NCBI RefSeq assembly: GCF_027943255.1
Contig: NC_072893.1
Coordinates: 85,381,784 to 85,445,783, forward strand
Source of the DNA: Anastrepha obliqua
Lineage: Eukaryota > Arthropoda > Insecta > Diptera > Tephritidae
Direction of reading: 5' to 3'
DNA length: 64,000 nt
This document shows positions 55,360 through 64,000 of this stretch, piece by piece. How positions within the stretch are numbered: the first letter of the stretch is position 1; each line of letters starts with the position of its first letter. A model generated the notes under the pieces. That model did not search any database. It had not been told where the DNA came from and was given only the letters and a program-made list of their open reading frames with translations. The translations under genes were made by a program, and so were the position numbers.

Positions 55360-56040
55360 TTTCACCCCTCATCAATCGTCCGTGGTGTCTCACCTAGGCT
55401 GTTCCAAAAACTTGTTTGCAAGACTAGCATTGAGTCCAACCCTGGACCAGAAGTATATTTCTGCAGCGTCTGCCAAAAACGGCTCCACCCTACTTCAACA
55501 TCTGTTGGAAGCAATCAATGCAACGGGTGATGCGTGTTCAGGCCTTAAAATACATAGAGTGTGGGTCACACGGTTTGTGGCTGCATGTAGATCTCGCCCT
55601 CAGCCGCAAGCGAGTTCTGTTTTCCGCTGACGTAACGGGGGTACCTCTAAGCACCTCAATTGGAAAATCCACGACTTTTTGGATCTCACCAGAGCAGCAT
55701 AGGTTCACGTCTTTCTCATTCCCCTCCCCCTTTGGCACGAAAAATTAGAGATCCGGGACTATACACGAGAACCACTGAAGCAGCCAGACCGACAGGCAAT
55801 TAAAGACATGCACCGGGAATCCCTTACCGCCTTTTATGAACTCTCGCTCTCCGAATGTCCTTATTGGCGTCCAACCTCCTTCCACTGCAGAAGAAGAACC
55901 TCAGCTGCTTATGAGGCACACGTTACTCTGGCACAATTACGTTCGGATATTTTTGCAGGTTAAACTCCTATCGCTGCATAGGAATATATTTTTGCGATGT
56001 CTGCTAGTTGCACGCTACTCAAACGACTAGTTTTTTTAGG
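55360..56040 (+). pseudogene. Internally deleted jockey/R1-type LINE fragment
   Basis: The left part reads, with frame changes, NPGPEVYFCSVCQKRLHPTS, then SNQCNG and a damaged Cys-rich segment (55430-55600). This is the PHD-like zinc finger that begins ORF2 of some fly LINEs. After a break, 55770-56030 reads KQPDRQAIKDMHRESLTAF, then NSRSPNVLIGVQPPSTAEEE, the C-terminal region before the final zinc knuckle. Endonuclease and reverse transcriptase are missing. It lies between Ppt1 and the MYCBPAP-like gene. Confidence 0.65.
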
Positions 56041-56272
56041 TATGTTACCTTCATTTTTTATTAAATATGTACATTCGTATATTCAAGTAAAATATAAAAG
56101 AAAAAAAGTTATTTAAATGATTGGCGCAAACATTTCTCAGTGCAGTTCTCATTCAAGTACTGCCGCATGCGCACAGAAGCTCTTTCAACTAGTGTATGAC
56201 GCACAACTTGTCCATAGACTCATTTTCAAAAAAAGCAATTTAAGACAAATATCTACCGAACATAGCAACGGC

Positions 56273-58369
56273 TTATACGATATCTGTGCTCTCAATCACT
56301 GACACAATATCCTCCATGAAATTGCACAAATGCGTATAGGTCTGCATGTAGAGTGTGTCACGGAACGCCTTGCGATGACGCAACTCCTTAGCTAGCCATT
56401 GTTTAATTTCCTCTTCGTCCAATTCCAAATCTATATTTTGAGCATCGCCCCCAGCGCCTTCATTTAGTAAAGAAGTGGTCTCCTTTTGTATTTCATAATA
56501 AGTTTCCATGTACTCCTGCCATGTCACTTTCAGGAAAGCCTCCTCAATGGTCAATGTCAACTCTTCCCATTCATCGATTCCCGTCGAAATAATACCACGC
56601 ACGTACACATAGCAAGCCCGCTCACGTTCCGTATTGTTGAGTATTTTCTCCTCGAAGTCTATTGGCGGTTTGCCGCGCATCTCCTCTAAAATACCCAGCA
56701 TCTCGACGAAAAGTAAAGCACGCCGATCGGGACTTCCTTGGCGCAATATCATAGCTTTCAAAGTTTCTACACTAAGGTCCCAAGCAGGTTCACGTGGCTT
56801 CTTCAAACGTTGGTATAGTTCCTTCAGTAATTGTATGTCATGATAACGCTCACAACGATAGCCGGGATTGTTGAATTCGAAGAGCTCAAGTTCAGTGAGG
56901 GTGCGCTGGTAAGGACACTGCGTTTCGGGCCCTTTAATAAGCGGTGTGAGTGAAGCCAAGCCCGTGGTAAGCTGGCGCGCCATCTTAGTATTAGACTTAT
57001 TCAGCACATCTGTTAGGTCAGCTCTAATTTTGTTTACATATTCTGGCGCTGGCTTGCATTTTCCATACAGTCGCAAAACGACAGCGTCTATTTTGCGACA
57101 AAAAAAATATGGATCTATTTTTAGCATCCACTTTTCTTTTATGACGTTGACATGACGTGGTTGAAATTGCACAACCACTTCCATGGTATCGCCTGACGCA
57201 AGTCGAAACGGTGTTTGCGGGAAGAGAAATTCATCATCGTTGGCCTTCAAAAGATTGGTATTCTTTCCGAAATACGGCCGATGCACCCATTCGAAATTCA
57301 ACACCTTTTTGCCCAGATTTTCCACATGTAAAACGTGCTTGATGACTTTGTCGAAAGGCTCGCATTCGAAACGAACCTCTATCTCGACATATTTAGAGCT
57401 ACGTTTCTCAATAAATTGGAAAACATGCTCGTTTATCTTGACATAGTAGTCGGGTTGTGGCGGTGGCTCCTCCACACTCGTTTCTGCCTGTGTATCTGCT
57501 TGACAAGCGGACGAATCCTGTGATATATGATGTATGAGCTCTTCACCTATATATTTTATATCCACATTGTGTTGCAACAAGTTTATCTTGTCAAAACCTT
57601 CGCCCACAACTTCCAATTTCTCTATATCTGGATAGAATTCAATTACACGTTCTAAATCGTGACGCTTCTCTTCAATGCGATCCTCTAACACTTTCGATTT
57701 CAGCCAATCCGACTTCTTGCTGGTACCCTGATCCTTCGGCTTTCCCAATAGCTCTTTCTTAGTTATCGACGGTAAGCCGCTAATCTCAACTATCTTCTCA
57801 CCGTCGCGCTCTGCCTTTGGCAACGTTTCACGTAATTCATTCACGTGCTGACATGTGTTACAGTCCATATATTCCGGTAATATAGATGCATTCCTATTTA
57901 TTAGAGTCAATGGCGTTACACGTTCGGCATAGTCCATCAAGCGGCGCACAGTCTGCTTGTCACGTTCATCAACGGTGACTGCACGATTGAAGAGTACCTG
58001 GGCTGGTAATTTACCAGTCTTGAGCTGTATGTTCGCCTGCACATTCTTGCGTTGCTCCAACACATCCTTCCAGTACTTGAGTCGTCTGTCATAACTATAT
58101 TCGGAACTTCTCTTCGCCACACTGGAGCAATGCGACGGAGATAATTCAATATTGCCGAGCTTATCATCAAAGATTTTATTGACCAACTTCAAAACGATGT
58201 GCCGATTATGGATGAACGTGCCAGTCTTTTCAGTTTCATTCCCATTGGAAACCGAAGAAGACGGCGAGAAAACATTGATGAAGCTATTGAGCGCCAAATG
58301 GGGATTACTTACTGCAAGATTGGCAGTATTGGATAAGGACATGGTTACAATTTTTGTTTTCTTTTTCAC
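56273..58369 (-). CDS. MYCBP-associated protein-like, 698 aa, single exon
   Basis: An uninterrupted frame from ATG 58369, or Met10 (MSLSNTANLAVSN), to TAA at 56273. Residues 90-160 contain RRLKYWKDVLEQRKNVQANI and TVRRLMDYAERVTPLTL, as in the MYCBPAP family. Residues 325-440 look like an ASH/MSP-type immunoglobulin-like beta domain (VEIEVRFECEPFDKVIKHVL ... VVVQFQPRHVNVIKEKW). Residues 505-630 are helical (CERYHDIQLLKELYQRL, GSPDRRALLFVEMLGILEEM). The family is linked to cilia and sperm, and ASH domains often mark centrosomal or axonemal proteins; a testis role here is inference. It is intact and transcribed towards Ppt1. Absence of introns across 2.1 kb could mean retroposition or natural intron loss. 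Confidence 0.75.
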   Translation of the reverse strand: MKKKTKIVTMSLSNTANLAVSNPHLALNSFINVFSPSSSVSNGNETEKTGTFIHNRHIVLKLVNKIFDDKLGNIELSPSHCSSVAKRSSEYSYDRRLKYWKDVLEQRKNVQANIQLKTGKLPAQVLFNRAVTVDERDKQTVRRLMDYAERVTPLTLINRNASILPEYMDCNTCQHVNELRETLPKAERDGEKIVEISGLPSITKKELLGKPKDQGTSKKSDWLKSKVLEDRIEEKRHDLERVIEFYPDIEKLEVVGEGFDKINLLQHNVDIKYIGEELIHHISQDSSACQADTQAETSVEEPPPQPDYYVKINEHVFQFIEKRSSKYVEIEVRFECEPFDKVIKHVLHVENLGKKVLNFEWVHRPYFGKNTNLLKANDDEFLFPQTPFRLASGDTMEVVVQFQPRHVNVIKEKWMLKIDPYFFCRKIDAVVLRLYGKCKPAPEYVNKIRADLTDVLNKSNTKMARQLTTGLASLTPLIKGPETQCPYQRTLTELELFEFNNPGYRCERYHDIQLLKELYQRLKKPREPAWDLSVETLKAMILRQGSPDRRALLFVEMLGILEEMRGKPPIDFEEKILNNTERERACYVYVRGIISTGIDEWEELTLTIEEAFLKVTWQEYMETYYEIQKETTSLLNEGAGGDAQNIDLELDEEEIKQWLAKELRHRKAFRDTLYMQTYTHLCNFMEDIVSVIESTDIV

Positions 58370-59129
58370 AAGTTTCCCTTATTCGTCGATGGATTCTGTT
58401 TGTGGATGAGCTATAATTGGAAATGTACCGGAAAATTTATAATTAACTAAAATATTTGGTACATATGCCAATGAAAGACTATCCCTACTATATAAAAAGT
58501 AATTGCAGGATTGCAGTGTTTTTTTTATTTGAGACGAAGTGATAAAGTAAAGCAATAATTTCTTACTTTTTTCTGAATGAAAGAAAATTGATAATTAAAA
58601 AAACAAAACTTGCATGAGTAATTACGAGTAACTCAAAGTGCACAGTGAGTTGGAATTCGAGGAGGGCAACACAATAGAAACAGAAATCAGTAAAAAAAAA
58701 CTTTATTATCAAATTTATCATTAATTTGAGCATTTGAACAAACGCCCTCCCCAGAAAGCGGTTTGGCAGTTCGATGGCGCTAAAACTGCACGACAAGGAA
58801 TTGTTAAATGAAAAAGCGACAACCTAAAATAGTGGAGCGTCTGGAGCGTTAAAAACATTAAAACCTAGGATGTCTTAGGGACTAGATGAAATTAAATTAT
58901 CTTTGCGAAAATGTGTTGTGAATAACATAAATAATAATCCCTACCTATTTAAAAGTTGTGCATTTGATTTTTAAATAGCAAATATTTATGGTTGCAATAA
59001 CTTATGTGCTATAATGCAAATAACGTTGTAGAATTTATTTTTTTTGTAACAGAAGTGGAAGCAACTGAAAAAATAAATAGATTATGGATAATTAAATGTT
59101 AAAAAAAATATTATGTAAACCATTTGTTT
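58370..59129. other. Unassigned interval upstream of the MYCBPAP-like gene
   Basis: Contains whatever promoter drives the - strand gene. The 77-residue - strand ORF at 58563-58796 has a hydrophobic middle but no recognised family. Confidence 0.35.
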
Positions 59130-60590
59130 ATTTAAATAATTAGCATACAAAAAAAAAACATTTTTAATAAATTTTCCGGAGCAGGTAATTGATTCGTAAA
59201 TATTGGATGATAGGTATTATTGGAATAGTTCCATCCCCAATTTTCGATGATTAAATCATTCCCTAACCACATCTGGATTTGTAGGTAAGCCCGTTTTAAG
59301 TGTTCAAATGCTGGATCAGATGTGGCAGTTGCTTTGATGAAAGAATTGAAACTGACTGTATTCAAATCTGTCATTTTTGCCGAAGCACCATACAGTCCCA
59401 AAATACATGTAATACCAGCTGAAATATATTATTTGCATCTTCATGTACATTTTTAAATACTGCTGCTGAGTCATGTAGATAATTCCGCTTCTCAAAATTT
59501 TTGATAAACTTAATTTTTCCTTTATTGTAAAACGCAGAAGTAGTATCACAGCCCCTGAAAGCATGTAAAAATAGAACATGTTCTTTACATGCTGGTAGAG
59601 ATTTTTCTAAACTTTTCGATGAAAATATTTGTTGGTTAACTTTGCCTCGGGATGGTTTTAAAAAATATATTTCACGATCAGTAGGCGCCAATGCCATTAA
59701 CACTACCAAGACGTCAATGTCTTCAGAAATTACAACAATATTTTAAGATTCTAAACTAATTTCTTTCCGCTTTCCGTTTGGCATGTAAAAATATTGTTAT
59801 CAGCTAATTTTATTCTTAACATTTCGATTAGGCGAGATTTATTTTTTTTATTCGTTAGAAATTTATCTTGAGCGATTTTTAACGGCATATTTTCATCAAA
59901 TTCAATATCTGTACTTCTATTTTTTAGTGCGCGACGATTCCTTTCAGCAGATTTAATACCGTCCTTCTTATATCCATCAAATACCATAACAACATGCCTC
60001 CATCAATAACATAATGAACATTTTCTAAGCTTTTCAAATTAATCTGAATTTCTGGGAATAATTCGTAGAAAGTTGATTTTTTTGTCTTTCGCAGTAGGCC
60101 ATCTTGAAACAGAGCAAGTGGATATGGTGCCAGTTCATAATTCATATAAGTTTTTAGTTCATCATCTGTTTTTTTCAACGCACAAATAACAGCAACAATG
60201 GATCAATGGGAATAACATTGTCATGAATTTTTATTTTATTAGTTTTAGCCAATAGAGAATTTATTTTATCTTTCCTTAATAACTTCAATTCGCGCACATT
60301 TTTCCCTTCGATTTTCTTCATAACTTTTAAACCTTCGTCAAAAGCATTGTAACAATTTATACTTTTATCATCGGTAATTCCAGTGGCAATTGACATAATT
60401 GCATCTGTATCAGGAAAAGGACTGTGTTCTTTGAAAAAGTCTACCAATCTTTTTACATCGATACCATCCCTTTCTATTCTAGCATCTGTAGAATCACTGT
60501 GTTGATGACTTTTATTGAAAGATATGTCACAAAAATTTTCTATGCTTTCAATAATATCTTTACTATAAATAACTCCTCTGATCCTACACT
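59130..60590 (-). pseudogene. PIN/FEN1-like nuclease-family gene, broken
   Basis: Four - strand blocks in different frames form one ancestral protein. They are 60570-60175 (DGIDVKRLVDFFKEHSPF ... FDEGLKVMKKI), 60178-59924 (LAPYPLALFQDGLLRKTKKS, then VHYVIDGGMLLW), 59987-59751 (VFDGYKKDGIKSAERNRRAL, then MPLKIAQDKFLTNKKNKSRL) and 59730-59371 (DIDVLVVLMALAPTDREIYF, then LFLHAFRGCDTTSAFYNKGK). The Asp-rich DGG, FDGY, DIDVLV and GCDTTSAF motifs belong to a PIN/FEN1-like family expanded in many animal genomes, perhaps by transposons. Each block is joined by a frameshift or stop. A few joins could be introns, but stops near 59700-59750 favour a pseudogene. Confidence 0.6.
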
Positions 60591-61859
60591 CCTCTGAACT
60601 ACACTTTCAGTGGCACCTCGTTTAAAAGGACCCCCTTCGACGCTCATTCCTTTCATCAATAGTCTGATCACTGGCAATACCAGAAAAGTTTGACTACCTG
60701 CTCAAGGTCTCTTCGACCCTTCAAATAAAATGGAACGTTGGGAAGATGTTTGTGTTTATCTATTTAAGTAAAATTTAACGTAGAACTAAAAAAAAATTAT
60801 TTCCAACTAAATATTATGCTCCAATATATTAATTTTTCATATTTGTTTGTTTAAACAATGAAAAAATTAATTGCACAATATAATATTGGTAGAAGTTACA
60901 ATTTAGAGCATACAAAAGAAAATCCTGTTGGTTACATGGCAATTCATTCAGTCCCCATGAGATCCGAGGTCAAAACCCCCGGGCGCTCCACTAAAACGGT
61001 GCAAAAGAAATCGCCAAAATCAATCAGTCGCCATTTCATGCCGGATATCACCTAGTAACAACATCGGCGTCACTTCATGCTGATTTGGATGCCAAATAGA
61101 TATCCATTGCTCATTTATGTTTTTTTTAATTATATTTTCAATTACATTTTTAATATACTCGTGTTAGAACTAATAACCAAAGCTACGGGCTAATTTAATT
61201 ACTTTTGAGGTAACTCGGTCCAAATCAAAGAACCAGGAAAGTACGTCGGTAAAGAAAAAATGTCTTACAAGTCATTCATCTATGGTATAGCATCTTGACT
61301 TTCTCTCCACCAACTCAATGATTGCTGTTGTTGTAATAGCTTAAAACATTCCCATAGGAGAAAACCACGCGAAAAAAGAATTGACTTCGCATACACCGAT
61401 GCTAAACATTTCCACGAGAGTAGGTTCCACGTCATTGGAACGACCCGAATTGCCACCTCAGGAGCATTACCAAATATTATAGAACAAGAACAAGAGGACG
61501 GACGTGTAGATTGTTGGCCCCGTAGCGAATATCCGTTAAAATTGAATTAGGAAAACGTTTTGAGCCCTTCTGGTACATGAATACCTTTATTGGTTATGAT
61601 TGGATAAACAAAGGTTGGTTCCTTTCCACTATCAGAAATGCAAAAGTTATATGTTGAAGATTACATAGTTATAAATATTCTAATTTCCCTCATTTTTGGA
61701 GTAATTCTTCCATTGTACGAAGAATTATTTTCGTAAAATTACGCAAAAAGAAGCTGAAGATCTGAAAATTAGGAAAAGCGAAAATTACATATGAAGATTC
61801 TTTCTAAAGGGATTCCCAGTAGTGAATAATTCCTAGAGAGTATCCTCTTTTAACATCTT
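60591..61859. other. Unassigned interval
   Basis: No domain recognised. A phrase near 61420-61480 (TTCCACGTCATTGGAACGAC, CACCTCAGGAGCATTACC) looks mid-repetitive but could not be assigned. Confidence 0.3.
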
Positions 61860-62120
61860 AGACAGTTGTCAAGTAGACAGATGTACCAATTTAAACGAAA
61901 TTATTGAAACTTGTTATGGAAATGGTCGATCTTTAAGAGCAACATATCGCAAAATTCCTGATTTTTTTGGTGGAAATAATCGTCCGAATGAGTCGACAAT
62001 TCGAAGGTTGGTGAACAAATTTCAAGAATCTAACTCTTTCGCGGATAGAAAATGAAAACTAAAAACTAGACGTTCTGTTGAGAATAACTTGAACGTCGAT
62101 ATTTCGATGTTCTTAACAAT
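61860..62120 (+). pseudogene. DD41D transposase N-terminal fragment
   Basis: The frame reads IIETCYGNGRSLRATYRKIP, DFFGGNNRPNESTIRRLVNK and FQESNSFADRK up to a stop near 62056. This is the helix-turn-helix region typical of DD41D elements such as 41989-43182. The catalytic half is absent. Confidence 0.7.
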
Positions 62121-62219
62121 TGGGCAAAATCTGACGAACCGGTACTAACTTGCGTATTCTAGTATTCGAGGGTATTTTAGTCTAGAAATTTGAAAAAATC
62201 GAAAATTTTTTTTTCAAAA

Positions 62220-62600
62220 TTCGATAGTTTAAGTATTCAAAAACATCTCCCTAAAAGGATTTTTCAAAATTCAAATTATTTTCAAAGTTACAACTATTTT
62301 AGTGACGCGACAGCTACACTGGTTTGAGGGGACGGCGAACTTTAAACGTGTTTTTCTCGAAACTACTTCTTTCGATACGGTCGGCACAATATCTCAAGTT
62401 CTAATCAACCGATTTGATTGAAGTTTATCATGAATATTCTTTAAATAACGAAAATAATAACGAAAAACTGGAAATTTCAATTTTTTAATATTTGTAAACA
62501 ATTCGAGAAAGCTTAAAAATTAGGGAAAAATCGACCTCAATTTTTGAGTAGCCGCCATTTTATGAAAAAAAAAATTGTTTCCCCTTTTTCCGCGTCATAC
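62220..62600. repeat. Interspersed repeat, second copy of 7370-7810
   Basis: Shared landmarks in the same order are CTTTAAACGTGTTTTTCTCG, AACCGATTTGATTGAAGTTT and GTAGCCGCCATTTTATGAAAA followed by an A-rich run. No ends or ORFs were recognised. Confidence 0.5.
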
Positions 62601-63105
62601 GATAATGACATTTATATTAATTAAGAATTTGTCACGAGGACACTGTCTTTTGTTTTCCACTTCCACTTCAAGGACGTATAATTCCATGAAAATTTATTTT
62701 CTTTTTTCTTAAATTCATTTTGTGTGCTCTTAATATATAAATAAACTAGCAAACCCGGCCCCCTTCGCTGGGCACACTAAAATAGAATAGATATGGTTTA
62801 GAACAGAAAATATATGATTTTCATATTATTTATTTCTTTATTCTTTATTCAAGCGCTTTGGCATAAACAATATTTTTTGTTTTTCTATTTGTTTTTGAGT
62901 AAATATAAAATATAAATTGAAAATCAGGAAAAAAGAAGATTGTTTTTAAATTTCAAATCAACGCATATGAATAAACAATCGTCTTTTTTCCTGATCATCC
63001 ATGAATTTTTCGTTTCAATTTATATGTTTTATTAAGCATTGGAGCTTTTTTAACCATTATCCATTTATATTTTTCAAAAAAAAAAAAACGAAAATAAGCC
63101 AGACA
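62601..63105. other. Unassigned AT-rich interval
   Basis: Contains the phrase AACCCGGCCCCCTTCGCTGG at 62753-62772, similar in kind to one near 36075. No gene seen. Confidence 0.3.
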
Positions 63106-63106
63106 G

Positions 63107-63880
63107 TTATTTGAGACTCTCGAACAGTGATTTGCCCATGGTTAACATTCTACCCTTCCATAGGGCACGACATTCACAGAGGAAATGAAAGATGGTTTCC
63201 TTTTTCTCCCGTTGTTTGCAACTGTGACAGTATGTGTTGTGAGGGATGCCCATTTTGGCTGCTTGTTCTCCATCAGACCAAAAGCCAGTTATGACTGCCG
63301 TTAGTCTCCAGGCATCCCGTTGTTTCATGTTTATCAATGTTGACGATTGCTTAAGGTTTTAGGTGGACCTTAACGTTCTACTAATTTTGCATTTCGTCTG
63401 GTCTCTCCATTTGCAATCCGCGATTCGGAGGTATTTTAGAGGATTTGTATTCTTGACTACTCGTAATGGTGTGAATACCGATTATGCAAGAGCGTTATTC
63501 ATGACAGATCCCCCTCTTACCAGTTCACCTGCGTTTTCGTTACCTTCAATGTTCCGATGCCCCGGGGCCCAGATTGAGGTAGCTTTATGGTTTTCACTCA
63601 AGGTGGTAAGGCTATACCTACTTCGTTCCACCACTTTGGAGGTTGTTGTAGCCGAATGCAGTGCCTGGATTGCAGCTTGGCTATCCGAAAGAATAGCGAT
63701 ATTGTCCTTAAAAGAGACATCTGCGATTAGAAGCTTACAAGTTTCCCCAATTGCTAGCACTACTGCCTGGAAGACACTGCTTGGTATAAGGAAGACGCAC
63801 AGATTTTTTAATTTCAAGTCTATGAGAATATATGCAGCTCCAACACCACAATCCATTTTGGAGCAATCTGTATAGACTGT
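63107..63880 (-). pseudogene. LINE RNase H and C-terminal fragment (R1/I-like)
   Basis: On the - strand, 63856-63482 encodes most of an RNase H domain (AILSDSQAAIQALHSATTTS, then WAPGHRNIEGNENAGELV). The block 63337-63107 encodes the C-terminal segment with a metal-binding pattern (YCHSCKQREKKETIFHFLCE, C-x2-C-x9-H-x3-C). The two are in different frames with stops between, so the copy is defective. Reverse transcriptase sequence should lie to the right of the window if present. Confidence 0.75.
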
Positions 63881-64000
63881 AGTGTCGAAGTTGTTTAGAG
63901 AGAATTCCTTATTCCATTATTCCTTAGATAGATGAAATTGATTTGATATCGATTATTTTTTTAGGAGTAAATAATGTGGAATTTTGAATTTACGACTTTA

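Overview
This is a eukaryotic window of insect type, most likely from a higher fly; a tephritid fruit fly is my best guess. The reasons are small GT-AG introns (55 to 78 bp), a fly-like paired-class homeobox gene, AT-rich DNA with CAG/CAA/CA microsatellites, and many mariner-type, pogo-type and non-LTR elements. The genus is inference. No bacterial feature, CRISPR array, rRNA gene or true tRNA gene was found.

Host genes occupy a small part of the window. (1) A paired-like homeobox gene, probably Drgx, has three coding exons on the + strand at 26648-26854, 43697-43811 and 43879-44450. The first intron is 16.8 kb, lies inside the homeodomain and is largely filled by transposons. (2) A complete six-exon palmitoyl-protein thioesterase 1 gene (Ppt1) lies at 53765-54998 on the + strand. 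(3) A single-exon gene on the - strand at 56273-58369 encodes a 698-residue protein resembling the MYCBP-associated protein family. (4) A broken PIN/FEN1-like gene lies at about 59130-60590 on the - strand.

Most of the rest is transposable elements. One RTE-like LINE (46249-49520, - strand) is full length, has an uninterrupted 997-residue endonuclease/reverse transcriptase ORF and 13-bp target-site duplications; broken relatives lie at 1686-2013, 28362-28630, 31640-31835 and 37090-37220. A tRNA-derived SINE occurs about nine times. Its 3' end matches that LINE on both sides of a short stem-loop whose sequence differs but whose pairing is kept, which suggests the LINE mobilises the SINE. DNA transposons include mariner copies of several lineages, DD37D maT-like copies, DD41D copies, a pogo/Tigger-like element (38499-40203) inserted in a SINE tail, and a TA-flanked element (32578-33923) encoding a 139-residue protein with a Pipsqueak-like helix-turn-helix, an AT-hook-like motif and a PHD-type finger but no DDE core. 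Several TIR elements without a recognised transposase are at 44851-45580, 51679-52480, 52745-53416 and 27853-28044.

Left of the homeobox gene, transposon-dense stretches alternate with microsatellite-rich blocks (about 5560-6590, 10600-13480, 22540-24020, 26050-26640) that look like unique host non-coding DNA and could hold its regulatory elements. Every statement rests on reading the sequence and on recall of protein families; no database search was run.
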